Assembly: GCF_002954585.1 (NCBI RefSeq)
Contig: NZ_MSCI01000001.1
Location: 806,001-870,000, forward strand
Reading direction: 5' to 3'
DNA from: Vibrio chagasii
GTDB taxonomy: Bacteria > Pseudomonadota > Gammaproteobacteria > Enterobacterales > Vibrionaceae
DNA: 64,000 nt
Shown here: positions 18,975 to 28,391 of the stretch, in pieces
How the letters are laid out: every line of letters begins with the position of its first letter
How positions within the stretch are numbered: position 1 is the first letter of the stretch
Made by a program: the position numbers and the translations under genes
Notes under the pieces: model-generated
The model's database searches: none
Seen by the model: only the letters and a program-made list of their open reading frames with translations
Told to the model about the DNA's origin: nothing

Positions 18975-20164
18975 TTTCTAAACAAACTAAAGCGTGATTT
19001 AGGTTTAATTTTCTTACCCGTCAATGTCGCGACTATACTCAGCACAGCAGACGAGGACTTGGATTTAAGCAACTCATTGATGCCTTGCTGGACCACCATC
19101 TTCTCGAGCGACGGCTCATACATGAAGTCAATGCTGTCCTTGGCTTTGATCCGCTCTTTAGCGCTAGCAAGTGTCACCATAAAGTCCTTTGCCGGCCTAT
19201 TTAAATTGAAAATGATTTGGTGTTCGGATTTACCTATCTTTTTCTTCAAAGAGTTATAAGAGCGCAATGAAGACACCGACGGTTCACAAACAATAAAGAT
19301 GCGATGGTACTTATCTGACAATTCCTGATCGTGCATTTCTTCGTAACAAGACAACGGCGCTGAATCGATAATAAAGTTATATTGATCAATCAGTTGATTA
19401 GAAAGGTTGTAGAGCGTCGACGCGTGATCAGAGAGACAAGCGACGTTCTTCTCTAACACCAAATAATCAAGCTTGTCTTTCACCGGGTGTACGTAGGTCT
19501 TGGCGATGGCACTGTCGATATCAATTTGATTCAAATCGATACTGTTGTGTTTAGCTTTTAAGCCTTTCACACCGATATAGATGTCGCTATTCAAAGCCCC
19601 TGAGTCATGATCGACTAAAAGCGTTTTTAAATTCGCTTGTTCAGCCAAAGAGTGAGCCAAGACTGAACTCACATATGAAATGCCAATCCCACCCTTGGTT
19701 CCGAGTACTAAAATACGCTTAGCAACACGCGTTTTTTTAACGGTGCTTTCACCCTCTTGCGTAGACTTAATTGCCGCAAGTAACGCATCAAGCTCAGAAT
19801 CCCACAGCACATACGTCGCACCTAAAGCGTGCACTTGGTTACGCAGCTTTATCGAGTCAACATCACATAGAACGAGTAAAGAAATGTTCACATCCAGTCG
19901 AACCGAAATCTCAGAGACTTGCTCTATTACGTTTGGTGCACTGCGAAGGTCCAATACAACATGGTTCAGCTTGATGTTTGACTGATTCCAAGCACCGTCT
20001 AAATCAATATCGGTCACCTCAATAGGTTTGGGAAAGCCTTCGATTGCGTAAAGATCTTGGATCGATGCTGTTAGCGTGCTGTCGTCAGAAACAACCAAGT
20101 CTGTCGCTTGAACCGACGATTTCATTTTCGACGACGAGTTACGAAATAAAATATCTAAGTCCAT
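18971..20164 (-). CDS. tadZ: TadZ/CpaE localisation ATPase (tad-1)
   Basis: This 397-residue protein has an N-terminal receiver-like region (about 20-135) without a clear phosphoacceptor setting and a ParA/MinD-type domain with the deviant Walker A GTKGGIGIS at 155-163 and LLVDHDSGALNSD after it. TadZ proteins localise to a pole or patch and recruit the rest of the Tad machine. It starts 2 bp after the rcpB stop and overlaps tadA by 4 bp. Confidence 0.92.
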   Translation of the reverse strand: MDLDILFRNSSSKMKSSVQATDLVVSDDSTLTASIQDLYAIEGFPKPIEVTDIDLDGAWNQSNIKLNHVVLDLRSAPNVIEQVSEISVRLDVNISLLVLCDVDSIKLRNQVHALGATYVLWDSELDALLAAIKSTQEGESTVKKTRVAKRILVLGTKGGIGISYVSSVLAHSLAEQANLKTLLVDHDSGALNSDIYIGVKGLKAKHNSIDLNQIDIDSAIAKTYVHPVKDKLDYLVLEKNVACLSDHASTLYNLSNQLIDQYNFIIDSAPLSCYEEMHDQELSDKYHRIFIVCEPSVSSLRSYNSLKKKIGKSEHQIIFNLNRPAKDFMVTLASAKERIKAKDSIDFMYEPSLEKMVVQQGINELLKSKSSSAVLSIVATLTGKKIKPKSRFSLFRK

Positions 20165-20166
20165 CG

Positions 20167-20628
20167 CTACTTCGCCTTTTTGATTGGGTTAACCAAGCTA
20201 ATGTTACGGTTGTGCTCAACACTACAGCCAAATTGGTAGTCCTCACGTTTCGAAAACACCATCACGCCGCAATCACTGCTTTTAATGCGAACGTATCGCC
20301 CTATGATCAGGATGTTTTTCTGCTGGTCATCAGCAGCAAGCTCGACTTTATATCTGTCTTTGGCAATCGACTCCGATTTAAACCTATCTCGAAACTTAGC
20401 TACGAACTCACTCGCATCTGGCTTGTATTTGACGTAGAACGTTGACTTAGGCTCTCTTGCATTCAGCTCTCGAATAAAAGCCACAGAGCGTGACATTGAA
20501 TCTTCGCTGATCGTTGTATCAAACTCGAAGCGTTCTTCTAGTTGCTCAATAACACTGGTGTTCGTGCTATCAACATGCGTACAAGCAGAGGCAAGCAGTA
20601 CTAGTAGAGTAATAGCGATCCATTTCAT
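20167..20628 (-). CDS. rcpB: RcpB/CpaD-like outer-membrane lipoprotein (tad-1)
   Basis: The 153-residue protein has a lipoprotein signal (MKWIAITLLVLLASAC) and a C-terminal region with paired Cys (SSDCGVMVF, FGCSVEHN) and NPIKKAK at the end, matching the CpaD/RcpB position and size. Such proteins help the secretin channel form in the outer membrane. Its start codon overlaps the secretin stop (ATGA). Identification relies on synteny with tad-2 and other Tad loci more than on motifs. Confidence 0.8.
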   Translation of the reverse strand: MKWIAITLLVLLASACTHVDSTNTSVIEQLEERFEFDTTISEDSMSRSVAFIRELNAREPKSTFYVKYKPDASEFVAKFRDRFKSESIAKDRYKVELAADDQQKNILIIGRYVRIKSSDCGVMVFSKREDYQFGCSVEHNRNISLVNPIKKAK

Positions 20629-21953
20629 CAGTTGAACCCTCCTTGGTTGATTGTGTTTTCTAGCTCTGGCTCATCAAGTTCAGAAAGGTCGATTCTCAGG
20701 AGTCGTTCAAGGTCGCTGGTACGCCTAAAGCTCGGCAGTTTGACCTGCTCTTGCTCAACTGGATCGACTAAATTAACCGTAGCGACGATAATGAGTTCAG
20801 TTTTAGAGCGGTTAGTAGAGGTGTGACTGAACAGTGCGCCCAAGATTGGGATGTCACCCAAAATTGGAATCTTGGTTAACGATTCACGCTCTTCTGAAGT
20901 CAGCAGTCCTGCGAGTACAAAGCTTTGGCCATCTTTCAAATGGACCGTAGTTTGGGCTCTTCTAGTACGTAACGAAGGCACGGAAATAAGCCCGGTCGTG
21001 GTCTTATTTGATTCATCAATTGAGCTCACTTCTGGTATCAAGGTTAAGCGGATGTTCTCTGTATCCGTGACCTTTGCCACCATCGCCAATTTAACACCAT
21101 ACTCTTTATAGGAGATGGTAATGCCATCTTCGTCTCGCACCGCGATTGGGATTTCACCACCCGCTAGGAAGCTAGCCTGTTCGCCAGAAATAACGGATAG
21201 ATTGGGCTCTGCCAGCACGCGTCCAATCTTGTCATCACCGCTCGCAGAAATAACAGCAACAATATCCTGAGCGGTAAAGTCAAGCAGCTTATTAACAAAA
21301 GTACCTGGCTCACCGCTGTCACTATAAGTCACACCCAACTCGGTTAAAAATGAACTCGAGACTTCCGCAACCGTTAGTTTTACGTTGATCTGCTCGGTGG
21401 TAAGCACTTTTAAGTTATTAATCACTTGGTCGTAGTTGTATTGTGCGGTGTACTCTATTTCGTCGAGCGCTTCACCGTCTGCATCTTTGAGTTCGTAAGC
21501 GGCACGACGACGTTCTTTATTAAGCATTTCACCGACAAGGCGGTTGATCTTCTGTTTAATCTCTTCACTGCCAACAATACCATCGAGTACCACTTGATCA
21601 CCGATATTGGAAACCACTACGTTTTCATCAGGGAATCGTGCGATTAGCGTCTGCTTTAGTAGCCTTAGACTTTGATTAACCACCAATTCAGCATTGTAAA
21701 TTTCGTTTCCGCCACGATCATAAACAATCACTGAAGTAGTGCCTTGGCCAACGCCATAAACGACAACCTTGTTTTCATCAATAATTTTGTAGTCAGCGAT
21801 CTCTTGGTTCGCTACAAATACTGTCGATATTTGTCTCTTTAAATTAATGGTCTTCGCCGCACCTTGATCTAAGTTCATTAAGTCAGATGCGAGCAATGGG
21901 CAAGAGAGAATTGCAGACAATAGCAAGGCTATATGTTGTTTATTTAAATTCAT
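20628..21953 (-). CDS. rcpA: RcpA/CpaC outer-membrane secretin (tad-1)
   Basis: From ATG 21953 the protein is 441 residues with a signal peptide (MNLNKQHIALLLSAILSCPLLAS). An N-terminal pilus-secretin domain (VFVANQEIADYKI, GQGTTSVIVYD), a BON-like part and the secretin core follow. The core carries VLAEPNLSVISGEQASFLAGGEIPI and VPILGDIPILGALF. It forms the pilus exit channel. The start lies two bases from the rcpC stop (TAACATG), so I did not use the longer open start at 21986. Confidence 0.95.
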   Translation of the reverse strand: MNLNKQHIALLLSAILSCPLLASDLMNLDQGAAKTINLKRQISTVFVANQEIADYKIIDENKVVVYGVGQGTTSVIVYDRGGNEIYNAELVVNQSLRLLKQTLIARFPDENVVVSNIGDQVVLDGIVGSEEIKQKINRLVGEMLNKERRRAAYELKDADGEALDEIEYTAQYNYDQVINNLKVLTTEQINVKLTVAEVSSSFLTELGVTYSDSGEPGTFVNKLLDFTAQDIVAVISASGDDKIGRVLAEPNLSVISGEQASFLAGGEIPIAVRDEDGITISYKEYGVKLAMVAKVTDTENIRLTLIPEVSSIDESNKTTTGLISVPSLRTRRAQTTVHLKDGQSFVLAGLLTSEERESLTKIPILGDIPILGALFSHTSTNRSKTELIIVATVNLVDPVEQEQVKLPSFRRTSDLERLLRIDLSELDEPELENTINQGGFN

Positions 21954-21954
21954 G

Positions 21955-22731
21955 TTAGTCCTTACCACGTAGTTCTCTGACACCAAACTGTGTTTCTAAT
22001 AAGTCACTACTGCGAATAGATAAATAGCGGTTTTCAATTTCTGAAGGAATGATATTTACATCCCCAATTTTTTGAGCCATTTCGAGTTTCAATACACTGC
22101 GCATATTTAGAGCAATAACTAAGCTGTATTTTTTATCTTCAGCATCTTGTGAGTCGGTATCTTCGCTACCTTTAATCACCTGTAATACTCGCGCTCCACT
22201 AATAATGACTCGGCTGACCAAATCACCGATGTCTCCATATCCACTCTCTACTAGGTTTGATTTTGAAGATGTAGTAGAAACAAAGCTCACTTTATCGCCA
22301 GGAGTAATGGTCGATGTTTGTACAACCCCGATGCCTGTTACTTCATAAAAATAAGGCAATTCGCCATCATTAAGCGACAGATACATATAATCTCGGTCTC
22401 CTGGGTTTGAAATCATCTCTTGTGTTAAATAAGTACCTTCTTTGATGTCTTCTTTAAAAAGAGCCCCAGGTTGAACAACAATGTCTTTTTCTAAGGTATA
22501 GTAATAGCCGTCTAAATCCGATATATGGACAAACTTCTTCTCGTAAAAATTGGGAGTCAAGGGTTGAGAGCGCTTGATCTCTTGTTGAGCGACTAAAATA
22601 CTCACTTTGAGTTCTTCTTTTTTCTGGACTTGTTGTGGCTCTTTGTCCGATGAAATATAATTACTATTGATATATATCAATGTCGAAAAAATAGATAAAG
22701 CGATAAGAAGGAGAATGATAATTCTGTTCAT
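21955..22731 (-). CDS. rcpC: RcpC/CpaB pilus assembly protein (tad-1)
   Basis: From ATG 22731 the protein is 258 residues. One N-terminal membrane helix (MNRIIILLLIALSIFSTLIY) is followed by a SAF-type domain (KRSQPLTPNFYEKK ... LTQEMISNPGDRDY) and the conserved GDKVSFVSTT segment. CpaB/RcpC proteins sit in the periplasm and connect with the secretin. The upstream open extension to 22755 lacks a good start. It follows flp with a hairpin between, and the secretin gene follows directly. Confidence 0.9.
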   Translation of the reverse strand: MNRIIILLLIALSIFSTLIYINSNYISSDKEPQQVQKKEELKVSILVAQQEIKRSQPLTPNFYEKKFVHISDLDGYYYTLEKDIVVQPGALFKEDIKEGTYLTQEMISNPGDRDYMYLSLNDGELPYFYEVTGIGVVQTSTITPGDKVSFVSTTSSKSNLVESGYGDIGDLVSRVIISGARVLQVIKGSEDTDSQDAEDKKYSLVIALNMRSVLKLEMAQKIGDVNIIPSEIENRYLSIRSSDLLETQFGVRELRGKD

Positions 22732-22740
22732 ATTAAGCCT

Positions 22741-22760
22741 AAAATAGGGGCCCAAGCCCC
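22741..22760 (-). terminator. Attenuator-like hairpin between flp and rcpC (tad-1)
   Basis: On the minus-strand RNA, GGGGC-TTGG-GCCCC is followed by TATTTT. It lies just after the pilin gene and before the rcpC start, so it may stop part of the transcripts and make pilin more abundant than the assembly proteins. Confidence 0.55.
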
Positions 22761-22785
22761 TTAATATAGTATTATTTGTGGCCGT

Positions 22786-22998
22786 TTAATTGCCTGTAGT
22801 TGCAGTAGTCAAGTTGGCTGTAACCGCATTCAACGCACCTGTAATTGCATTTTTAAGCGCATCTGTTTGAAATGCAGCAAGTACTAAAGCTGACATTACA
22901 ACAGCGATAATTGCATATTCCACCGCAGTAACACCGCGAATATCATCTTCGAACTTCATTTTTAGTTCAGCTAGTTTTGCTAAAGTTTGGTAGTACAT
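22786..22998 (-). CDS. flp: Flp-type major pilin (tad-1)
   Basis: The 70-residue prepilin has a charged leader ending DIRG, then VTAVEYAIIAVVMSALVLAAF. The cut is expected between Gly and Val, leaving Glu5 and Tyr6 as in all Flp pilins. The short C-terminal part is rich in Ala, Thr and Asn. It is the first gene of tad-1 and has AGAGGA before the ATG. TadV, encoded divergently 212 bp away, should process it. Confidence 0.95.
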   Translation of the reverse strand: MYYQTLAKLAELKMKFEDDIRGVTAVEYAIIAVVMSALVLAAFQTDALKNAITGALNAVTANLTTATTGN

Positions 22999-23209
22999 AG
23001 TAATCCTCTAAAAAGTATATCGACCATTGGTCTTATTGAAATTGCGAAATGAAAGTTACCGGATTTAGAAATATACATCCAATTAATAGTTATTATGATC
23101 GCATAACAGAATCTTATTTAATAGATAGATAAACTATTTTTATGTCTTCATAATAATTATTAATTACAATTTTATTGATATTAGAACCAATCATAGATAC
23201 CCTTTAATT

Positions 23210-23668
23210 ATGAATATAGAAATAATTAATTACTCATTTTTAATCGCTCTAAACCTATCAATATTTTCTTGTGTATGCTTTTTGGATTGGAAACACCGGA
23301 AAATACCAAACAACTTAAATAAAATTGCATTGGTATTTAACCTGGTTGTAGCCTTATCAAACGGTTATTTGGCTTCATCCCTACCGATCTCTATTGTGTG
23401 TTTCGTTATTGGAGTTTTACTTTGGTACCTCAAGGTAATCGGTGCTGGCGATGTTAAGTTACTGACAGCATTGGTCGTTGGAATTCAACCTGATCTAGTC
23501 ATTGCAACCTTGATTTCTATAGGTTTTATGGGAGGGGGATTAGTTTTAATAATGTATATAATCGGTAAGATAAAGCGTTTCAATAGCTACAAAAAAGGTA
23601 TCCCTTATGGGATACCCATTGCTTTAAGTTGTTTTATTTTCAGCACAATTTCAACACTATCAAACTAA
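23210..23668 (+). CDS. tadV: TadV/CpaA prepilin peptidase (tad-1)
   Basis: The 152-residue membrane protein has about four helices and the two catalytic Asp settings of A24 peptidases: CFLDWKHRKIPNN near residue 26 and VIGAGDVKLL near residue 80. It lacks the N-methylase domain, as TadV should. It cleaves prepilin leaders of Flp and the TadE/F pseudopilins in the inner membrane. Unlike in tad-2, it is transcribed away from flp, and its stop abuts the stop of the LysR gene with no gap. Confidence 0.93.
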   Translation: MNIEIINYSFLIALNLSIFSCVCFLDWKHRKIPNNLNKIALVFNLVVALSNGYLASSLPISIVCFVIGVLLWYLKVIGAGDVKLLTALVVGIQPDLVIATLISIGFMGGGLVLIMYIIGKIKRFNSYKKGIPYGIPIALSCFIFSTISTLSN

Positions 23669-24553
23669 TCACATAATATTATGCTTTATTCCTGATTCGG
23701 AAATATCACTAATCTGAAAAAGTTGCTGTATTTTATCTTTTATTCCTAGAGTTTCGAGTTCTTGTGAAATTTCATCACTACACCAGACATACATATTTAC
23801 TTTCTGACGTAACGGGATTGTCTTACACTTTTCATCACATACCGACCACTCAGGAAAGATCAAAACCGTCCCGTTAGTATCGAGTTCATTTTTTAACAAT
23901 TGGCATGAGCTTGTTTTAACCCAACTTGTAACGTGAGATGTTTCAACATTGTAGTCGTTTAATAGCTCTTGAACATATGACTTAGACAATGAACTGCAAA
24001 AAACAACTCTCTGTGGATAGCACTCATAAGGGTCAAGGGAACAAGAATACGCGATCACATAGTTTACCGTTTTTAATTGATAGGACTTTCCGTTCCCCTG
24101 TGAAATTCTATCCATAGTAAATATTAAGTCATAACGCGACAACTCCAATGAAGAAGACTTAGTAAAACTGTTTATGGATAAGTCGATATTGTTTAACATT
24201 CGAAATTCATTAATTACTCGATTGACCAAATCGAAACAAAATGACTCGTCGATCGCTATGTTAAATTGATCTCTTAGCTCCACTTTCTCTAGATCTTCAA
24301 ATAACCTCTCATACATGGACATGGTTTGGTCAGCATAATCCAGTAATACTTTTCCATGTTTAGTCAGTAAAAATCCTTCTTTTCGATCAAAAATACTTGC
24401 CCCTATTGTACTCTCGATCTTTTTAATATGTTGAGATACCGCGGGCTGTGTCATAAATAGAGACTCAGCGGCAGCTGTAAAACTTTTGTGCTTAGCAACG
24501 TGTGAAAATGTTCTTAAATATTTTACGTCGATAGATCTGTTGACGTTTTTCAT
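23669..24553 (-). CDS. LysR-family transcriptional regulator next to tad-1
   Basis: This 294-residue protein has a typical LysR winged helix-turn-helix at about residues 8-67 (TFSHVAKHKSFTAAAESLFMTQPAVSQHIKKIE) followed by an effector-binding region. It lies tail-to-tail with tadV and is transcribed in the same direction as the tad-1 operon. Regulation of tad-1 is a reasonable inference from position only, and the effector is unknown. The 211-bp flp-tadV intergenic region is the most likely target. Confidence 0.88.
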   Translation of the reverse strand: MKNVNRSIDVKYLRTFSHVAKHKSFTAAAESLFMTQPAVSQHIKKIESTIGASIFDRKEGFLLTKHGKVLLDYADQTMSMYERLFEDLEKVELRDQFNIAIDESFCFDLVNRVINEFRMLNNIDLSINSFTKSSSLELSRYDLIFTMDRISQGNGKSYQLKTVNYVIAYSCSLDPYECYPQRVVFCSSLSKSYVQELLNDYNVETSHVTSWVKTSSCQLLKNELDTNGTVLIFPEWSVCDEKCKTIPLRQKVNMYVWCSDEISQELETLGIKDKIQQLFQISDISESGIKHNIM

Positions 24554-25062
24554 GGTGAAAACTACCCCGATGTTGCGTTGTTTTATTAATTATTCTTATT
24601 AAAAATCAGCGTAAAAGTAACAATAGTGTCATTCAGATACAAAAAAACATTATTTATATAGTCATAAGTAATGTTTATATCCATCTACATAAACAAATAC
24701 ATTTCCCGAACCAACAACTGATTCACAATCCTTATGTGCTTTTACAAACAACATATTTAACTTGTCATTCGTTTTCCTGAGCCCTTACACGACACATGCT
24801 CAACACTAATGACAATGAACACAATTATAACCAAAAGCTATACATCGACCACCTTTAAGGTGCAATAAAAGCTCTGAAATTTATGTAAAAATTCGTCATT
24901 TATAAGACTTCAGATGAAAAGTCACTCAAAAACATGATTGTTCAAATTTGTGATCTAGATAGCCATCAAGTGAAACTAAACACCTATAAATATTACTTAA
25001 TTCAAAAAAATGCGACAAAATACGCTGTTTTTATTCTGAAATGAGGTTTTGCAAGACACAAA
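24554..25062. other. Intergenic region without recognised gene
   Basis: About 510 bp of AT-rich DNA between the LysR gene and the terminator of the M6 protease gene. I find no convincing frame, RNA or repeat; it presumably carries the LysR promoter. Confidence 0.6.
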
Positions 25063-25087
25063 AAAGGGCTAATAATCGTAGCCCTTT
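25063..25087 (-). terminator. Intrinsic terminator of the M6 protease gene
   Basis: On the minus strand AAAGGGCTA and TAGCCCTTT pair around a 7-base loop and are followed by TT before GTG. It lies 32 bp past the stop at 25120. Confidence 0.8.
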
Positions 25088-25119
25088 CCGTATATGCATA
25101 ATTATATTATGGTTTTATT

Positions 25120-28100
25120 TCAACACTTCATTCGTAACCTGGAGAGTAAGCAGAGTATAAAAAGAATAAGAAACGATGAGCTGCCTCCTGACGAATCACC
25201 TTGATTCAATGTCACCTCTGACTCGTTTGAAACATTAGGCAAAACTTCTATATCAAAAGAACCAACCCACTCATCACCACTCAACAATAAGACCTTATAT
25301 TTAATATTGTCATATAAAGCCTGCCTGCGCTCTGCTGGCGCATTATAAATAATCTGGGCACCGATTATATTAGCTAGTCCATTACGTGGGGCTTTAAGAA
25401 TATTTAACGCTTTCACTTCACCATTAATATTTGGAAACAATTGGACTTCATCGCCATATTTGACTTGTAGAGACTTCGTTTCCAACAACGATACTTTCTT
25501 TTTATGCACATCAATAGTAACCGACTGTTCGGTGTACCCCCCTACGGGATCCTGCACCTTGACGCTCAATCGATACTTTTCACCTTCCAACGCTCCGTTC
25601 GGTACATGTATAGTCAATGTTTTCGATTGTGTACCACTCAATGCTAATCTAGCACCTTCTGTCTGAGTCCAAGTGACCTGATGTTCAGCTGAATCAACAT
25701 CCGTAATCGTCGTTACTTCGAATACCACTTTCTCACCAGCTACAGCACCAACCTGAATCTTATTGAGCTTAAATTGGGGAACATCATTAACCGGCCTAAT
25801 TTCAACCTCAACAGTCGCGTAATCACTTTGGTATCCACCACCATCAACAAGACGATAAGTAAAACTATCTCGTCCAAACTGGTTGTTCGAGGGGAAATAT
25901 GTAATACCTCTGATAACACCTTTAGCTGGCTTACGACCTATCTCAATTGAATATGGGTGAGATCTCGGCAAATTAAGATCATTGGCCAATAAATTGAGCA
26001 TAAACGGACTGTCTTCTTCCGTAACGACAGAGTCATCTACCACAATAGGCATGGATTGGCTTGGTTGTTCAAAAAGTACCGCAAAAGGGAAGTTTTGGCC
26101 GAAGCCACGACTCAAGCCTCGAGTTTTATAATCGGACATTGCCCCTGAGAATTGTGCTTTCCTCTGTCCATCACCCAAATAAGCATCAAAAAACTGTGTT
26201 GAATATTCAGGTGTGCCGTTTTCAATCTCTAAAACCAATAACTTGGATCCAAGTCCAAGCTTTACAGGCTCATCAAAAATAATCTGCCCTCCACCTTGCT
26301 GCGCAACACCTCGATGCAATAGACGGCCAGCTGCTTCATCAATCACAGCATTACCAAATCTTGATTGAAACGGATACTCAATCAGTCGATAAAACATCGG
26401 CATAGCAACACTCGTCGCCTTAGCGTAGAAGTGCAGCCCTGCAATATCCTCACGCCCCTCAACAACATCAATGGCGAAGCCAAGCACGTTTGTATTTGTA
26501 CTATAACGGGGATAAGTTCGGCCAAATGACGTGACCCAAGACGACTTAGTGGCCGCGTTGGGGATAGCTAGAGAAAATGTTGCCTTATCAGCATCACTAC
26601 TAATATTTGAGATGGTTACATCGGTACTTCTTCCTGCGGTAATGTCAGTCAAAGATGGTTCAGAATTATCAGAGATATTCGTCACTGCCTCTCTGCCGGG
26701 AAAAACATCGCCCGAGTCACCGGATGAAAACCCACTCTCAAGTAGCCCATCGCCATCAGCCTGAAATACCTGAACCTGCATAGGGCCATCACTATTGAAC
26801 TGGTTATCTATATTTACCGCCGTAATGAGCAAGCCTTCGCCACGAAGTGCTTGGTCATAATCGGTTTTGCGTCGGTTCTCAATATAAGCTCGAGGCCCAA
26901 ACTGCTTTAAGTATGGGTCAAGGTGAATCACACTTTCCCCCTTAAGAGTGTCAATTTGGACCAGGCCATTCTCTGAAAGAACGGTTGGCTTAAGAAAACC
27001 TGACGCCTCTTTACTCCATGCCAGCATGTTTACTGGAGTCTGACCTGCGTATTCGTCGCTAGGCTTTCTTGCCCAGCTTCCGCCTCCCATCAACCCCCAA
27101 TGTCCAATTGAGCCGTCATGCTTATGAGAGTAAAGATCCGGCAAACCCAACATTAAATGCCCAAGTTCGTGCGCTATTACTCCCATGGTTGACTGATGAT
27201 CGTCTTGATAATCAGCAAACAAGCAATAAGCGCTGATTCGCTTTCCATCAATCTCGACGGTACTGTGAGCGTACTTATGAGGCCAAATCGTTGGAGTCTT
27301 TCGTGTACCGCTAGATTTATCATTACCCGCAAAGACGAACATAACGGAGAGTTCTTGAGGCGAGATGCTATCGTCATTGTTCGAGTCGTATTGAGCAAGA
27401 TTGAAATCCACGTCTATGGCTTCATACGCTTTTTCAAACACATTATTGAGTTTAGTTTGGCAATTACGCTCTGATTTGGAGTGGCAGTTTGGATGTTCAA
27501 TATCTAGAGTGACATTCATGACACCGTCATTCTTTGTTCCTTCACTCTCTTTCGCTGGAACAACTTTATAGTTACCGTAGCTATTTTTTAGAAAGTAATC
27601 TTGGACGCTTTGTTGATTGGTTCCAAATATCGTCGACTGAAAGTCATGGTCCACTTTTTCGTTTGAAAAGCTAACTTGTACCACTAATAATGGCTGCTCT
27701 ATGATTTTATTATTTAAAGCTCGGCTTTCATGCGAACTTTGGTTCCTTATATAATTAAACCTCTTGTTGTTAGCCGCGGGTGATTCAATTAGTTCATTGA
27801 AATATGTTGGCTCTATTTTTATATGCCTAACATTAGATTCAGAAGGTACATCTGTCTCACTCGAAGCTAGAACTCCAGTGGAAACTATTCTGCCTTGCTC
27901 TTCTTCATTCTTTTCATATCTAGCAAAATACCATTGACTGTCAGAGTCTTGGATATAGAGGCTACCTGTTTGGTCTTGATACCAAAACATATGCTGAGAG
28001 CCCATTAACCGCAGTTCTTTAGAACTGCCGTCAACAAAAGTTATCGTATGCCAAATTGGTGCAGGTAAAGTGCTTGCTTGTACTGTAATAACAGCTAATA

Positions 28101-28137
28101 ACGCTGTTATTACAGTACAAATTAGTTTTGTCCTCAT
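25120..28137 (-). CDS. Secreted M6-family metalloprotease with GlyGly-CTERM tail
   Basis: This 1005-residue protein starts with a signal peptide (cut near residue 21) and a propeptide. A zinc metalloprotease domain with HELGHLMLGLPDLY follows (HELGH at 323-327), of the immune-inhibitor-A / M6 type. An EF-hand-like loop (YDSNNDDSISPQEL) precedes it. Later parts resemble cadherin-like or Ig-like domains (TEEDSPFMLNLLANDL, NDVPQF). The end, SSGGSSSFLILFILCLLSRL plus a basic tip, is a GlyGly-CTERM sorting signal. Such proteins leave by type II secretion and are cut by rhombosortase in the inner membrane. The gene stands alone with its own terminator. Confidence 0.88.
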   Translation of the reverse strand: MRTKLICTVITALLAVITVQASTLPAPIWHTITFVDGSSKELRLMGSQHMFWYQDQTGSLYIQDSDSQWYFARYEKNEEEQGRIVSTGVLASSETDVPSESNVRHIKIEPTYFNELIESPAANNKRFNYIRNQSSHESRALNNKIIEQPLLVVQVSFSNEKVDHDFQSTIFGTNQQSVQDYFLKNSYGNYKVVPAKESEGTKNDGVMNVTLDIEHPNCHSKSERNCQTKLNNVFEKAYEAIDVDFNLAQYDSNNDDSISPQELSVMFVFAGNDKSSGTRKTPTIWPHKYAHSTVEIDGKRISAYCLFADYQDDHQSTMGVIAHELGHLMLGLPDLYSHKHDGSIGHWGLMGGGSWARKPSDEYAGQTPVNMLAWSKEASGFLKPTVLSENGLVQIDTLKGESVIHLDPYLKQFGPRAYIENRRKTDYDQALRGEGLLITAVNIDNQFNSDGPMQVQVFQADGDGLLESGFSSGDSGDVFPGREAVTNISDNSEPSLTDITAGRSTDVTISNISSDADKATFSLAIPNAATKSSWVTSFGRTYPRYSTNTNVLGFAIDVVEGREDIAGLHFYAKATSVAMPMFYRLIEYPFQSRFGNAVIDEAAGRLLHRGVAQQGGGQIIFDEPVKLGLGSKLLVLEIENGTPEYSTQFFDAYLGDGQRKAQFSGAMSDYKTRGLSRGFGQNFPFAVLFEQPSQSMPIVVDDSVVTEEDSPFMLNLLANDLNLPRSHPYSIEIGRKPAKGVIRGITYFPSNNQFGRDSFTYRLVDGGGYQSDYATVEVEIRPVNDVPQFKLNKIQVGAVAGEKVVFEVTTITDVDSAEHQVTWTQTEGARLALSGTQSKTLTIHVPNGALEGEKYRLSVKVQDPVGGYTEQSVTIDVHKKKVSLLETKSLQVKYGDEVQLFPNINGEVKALNILKAPRNGLANIIGAQIIYNAPAERRQALYDNIKYKVLLLSGDEWVGSFDIEVLPNVSNESEVTLNQGDSSGGSSSFLILFILCLLSRLRMKC

Positions 28138-28391
28138 TAGGATAATCCCATTAATAATTCTTTCTCAATAAGAGATAATTGATGCGTTAAATGCAACGCG
28201 ACTTTATCAATGGGGATTTATGTAAACCAATTAAGTTTCTAACTAAACCTATAAATAATAGTTATACCTAATCTTATATAAATTTAATTTATGACAATAT
28301 AAATAATATAATCAAATGGGAAGGCTGAATAACCCACCCATTTTTAATCAGAATAAAAGCGCATTAAAAAGGAAGACCAACAATAAATAAT

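Noticed and set aside
18971..20164. TadZ receiver-like domain as a working phospho-receiver
   Set aside because: The acidic pocket and the conserved Asp/Lys of true receivers are not recognisable.
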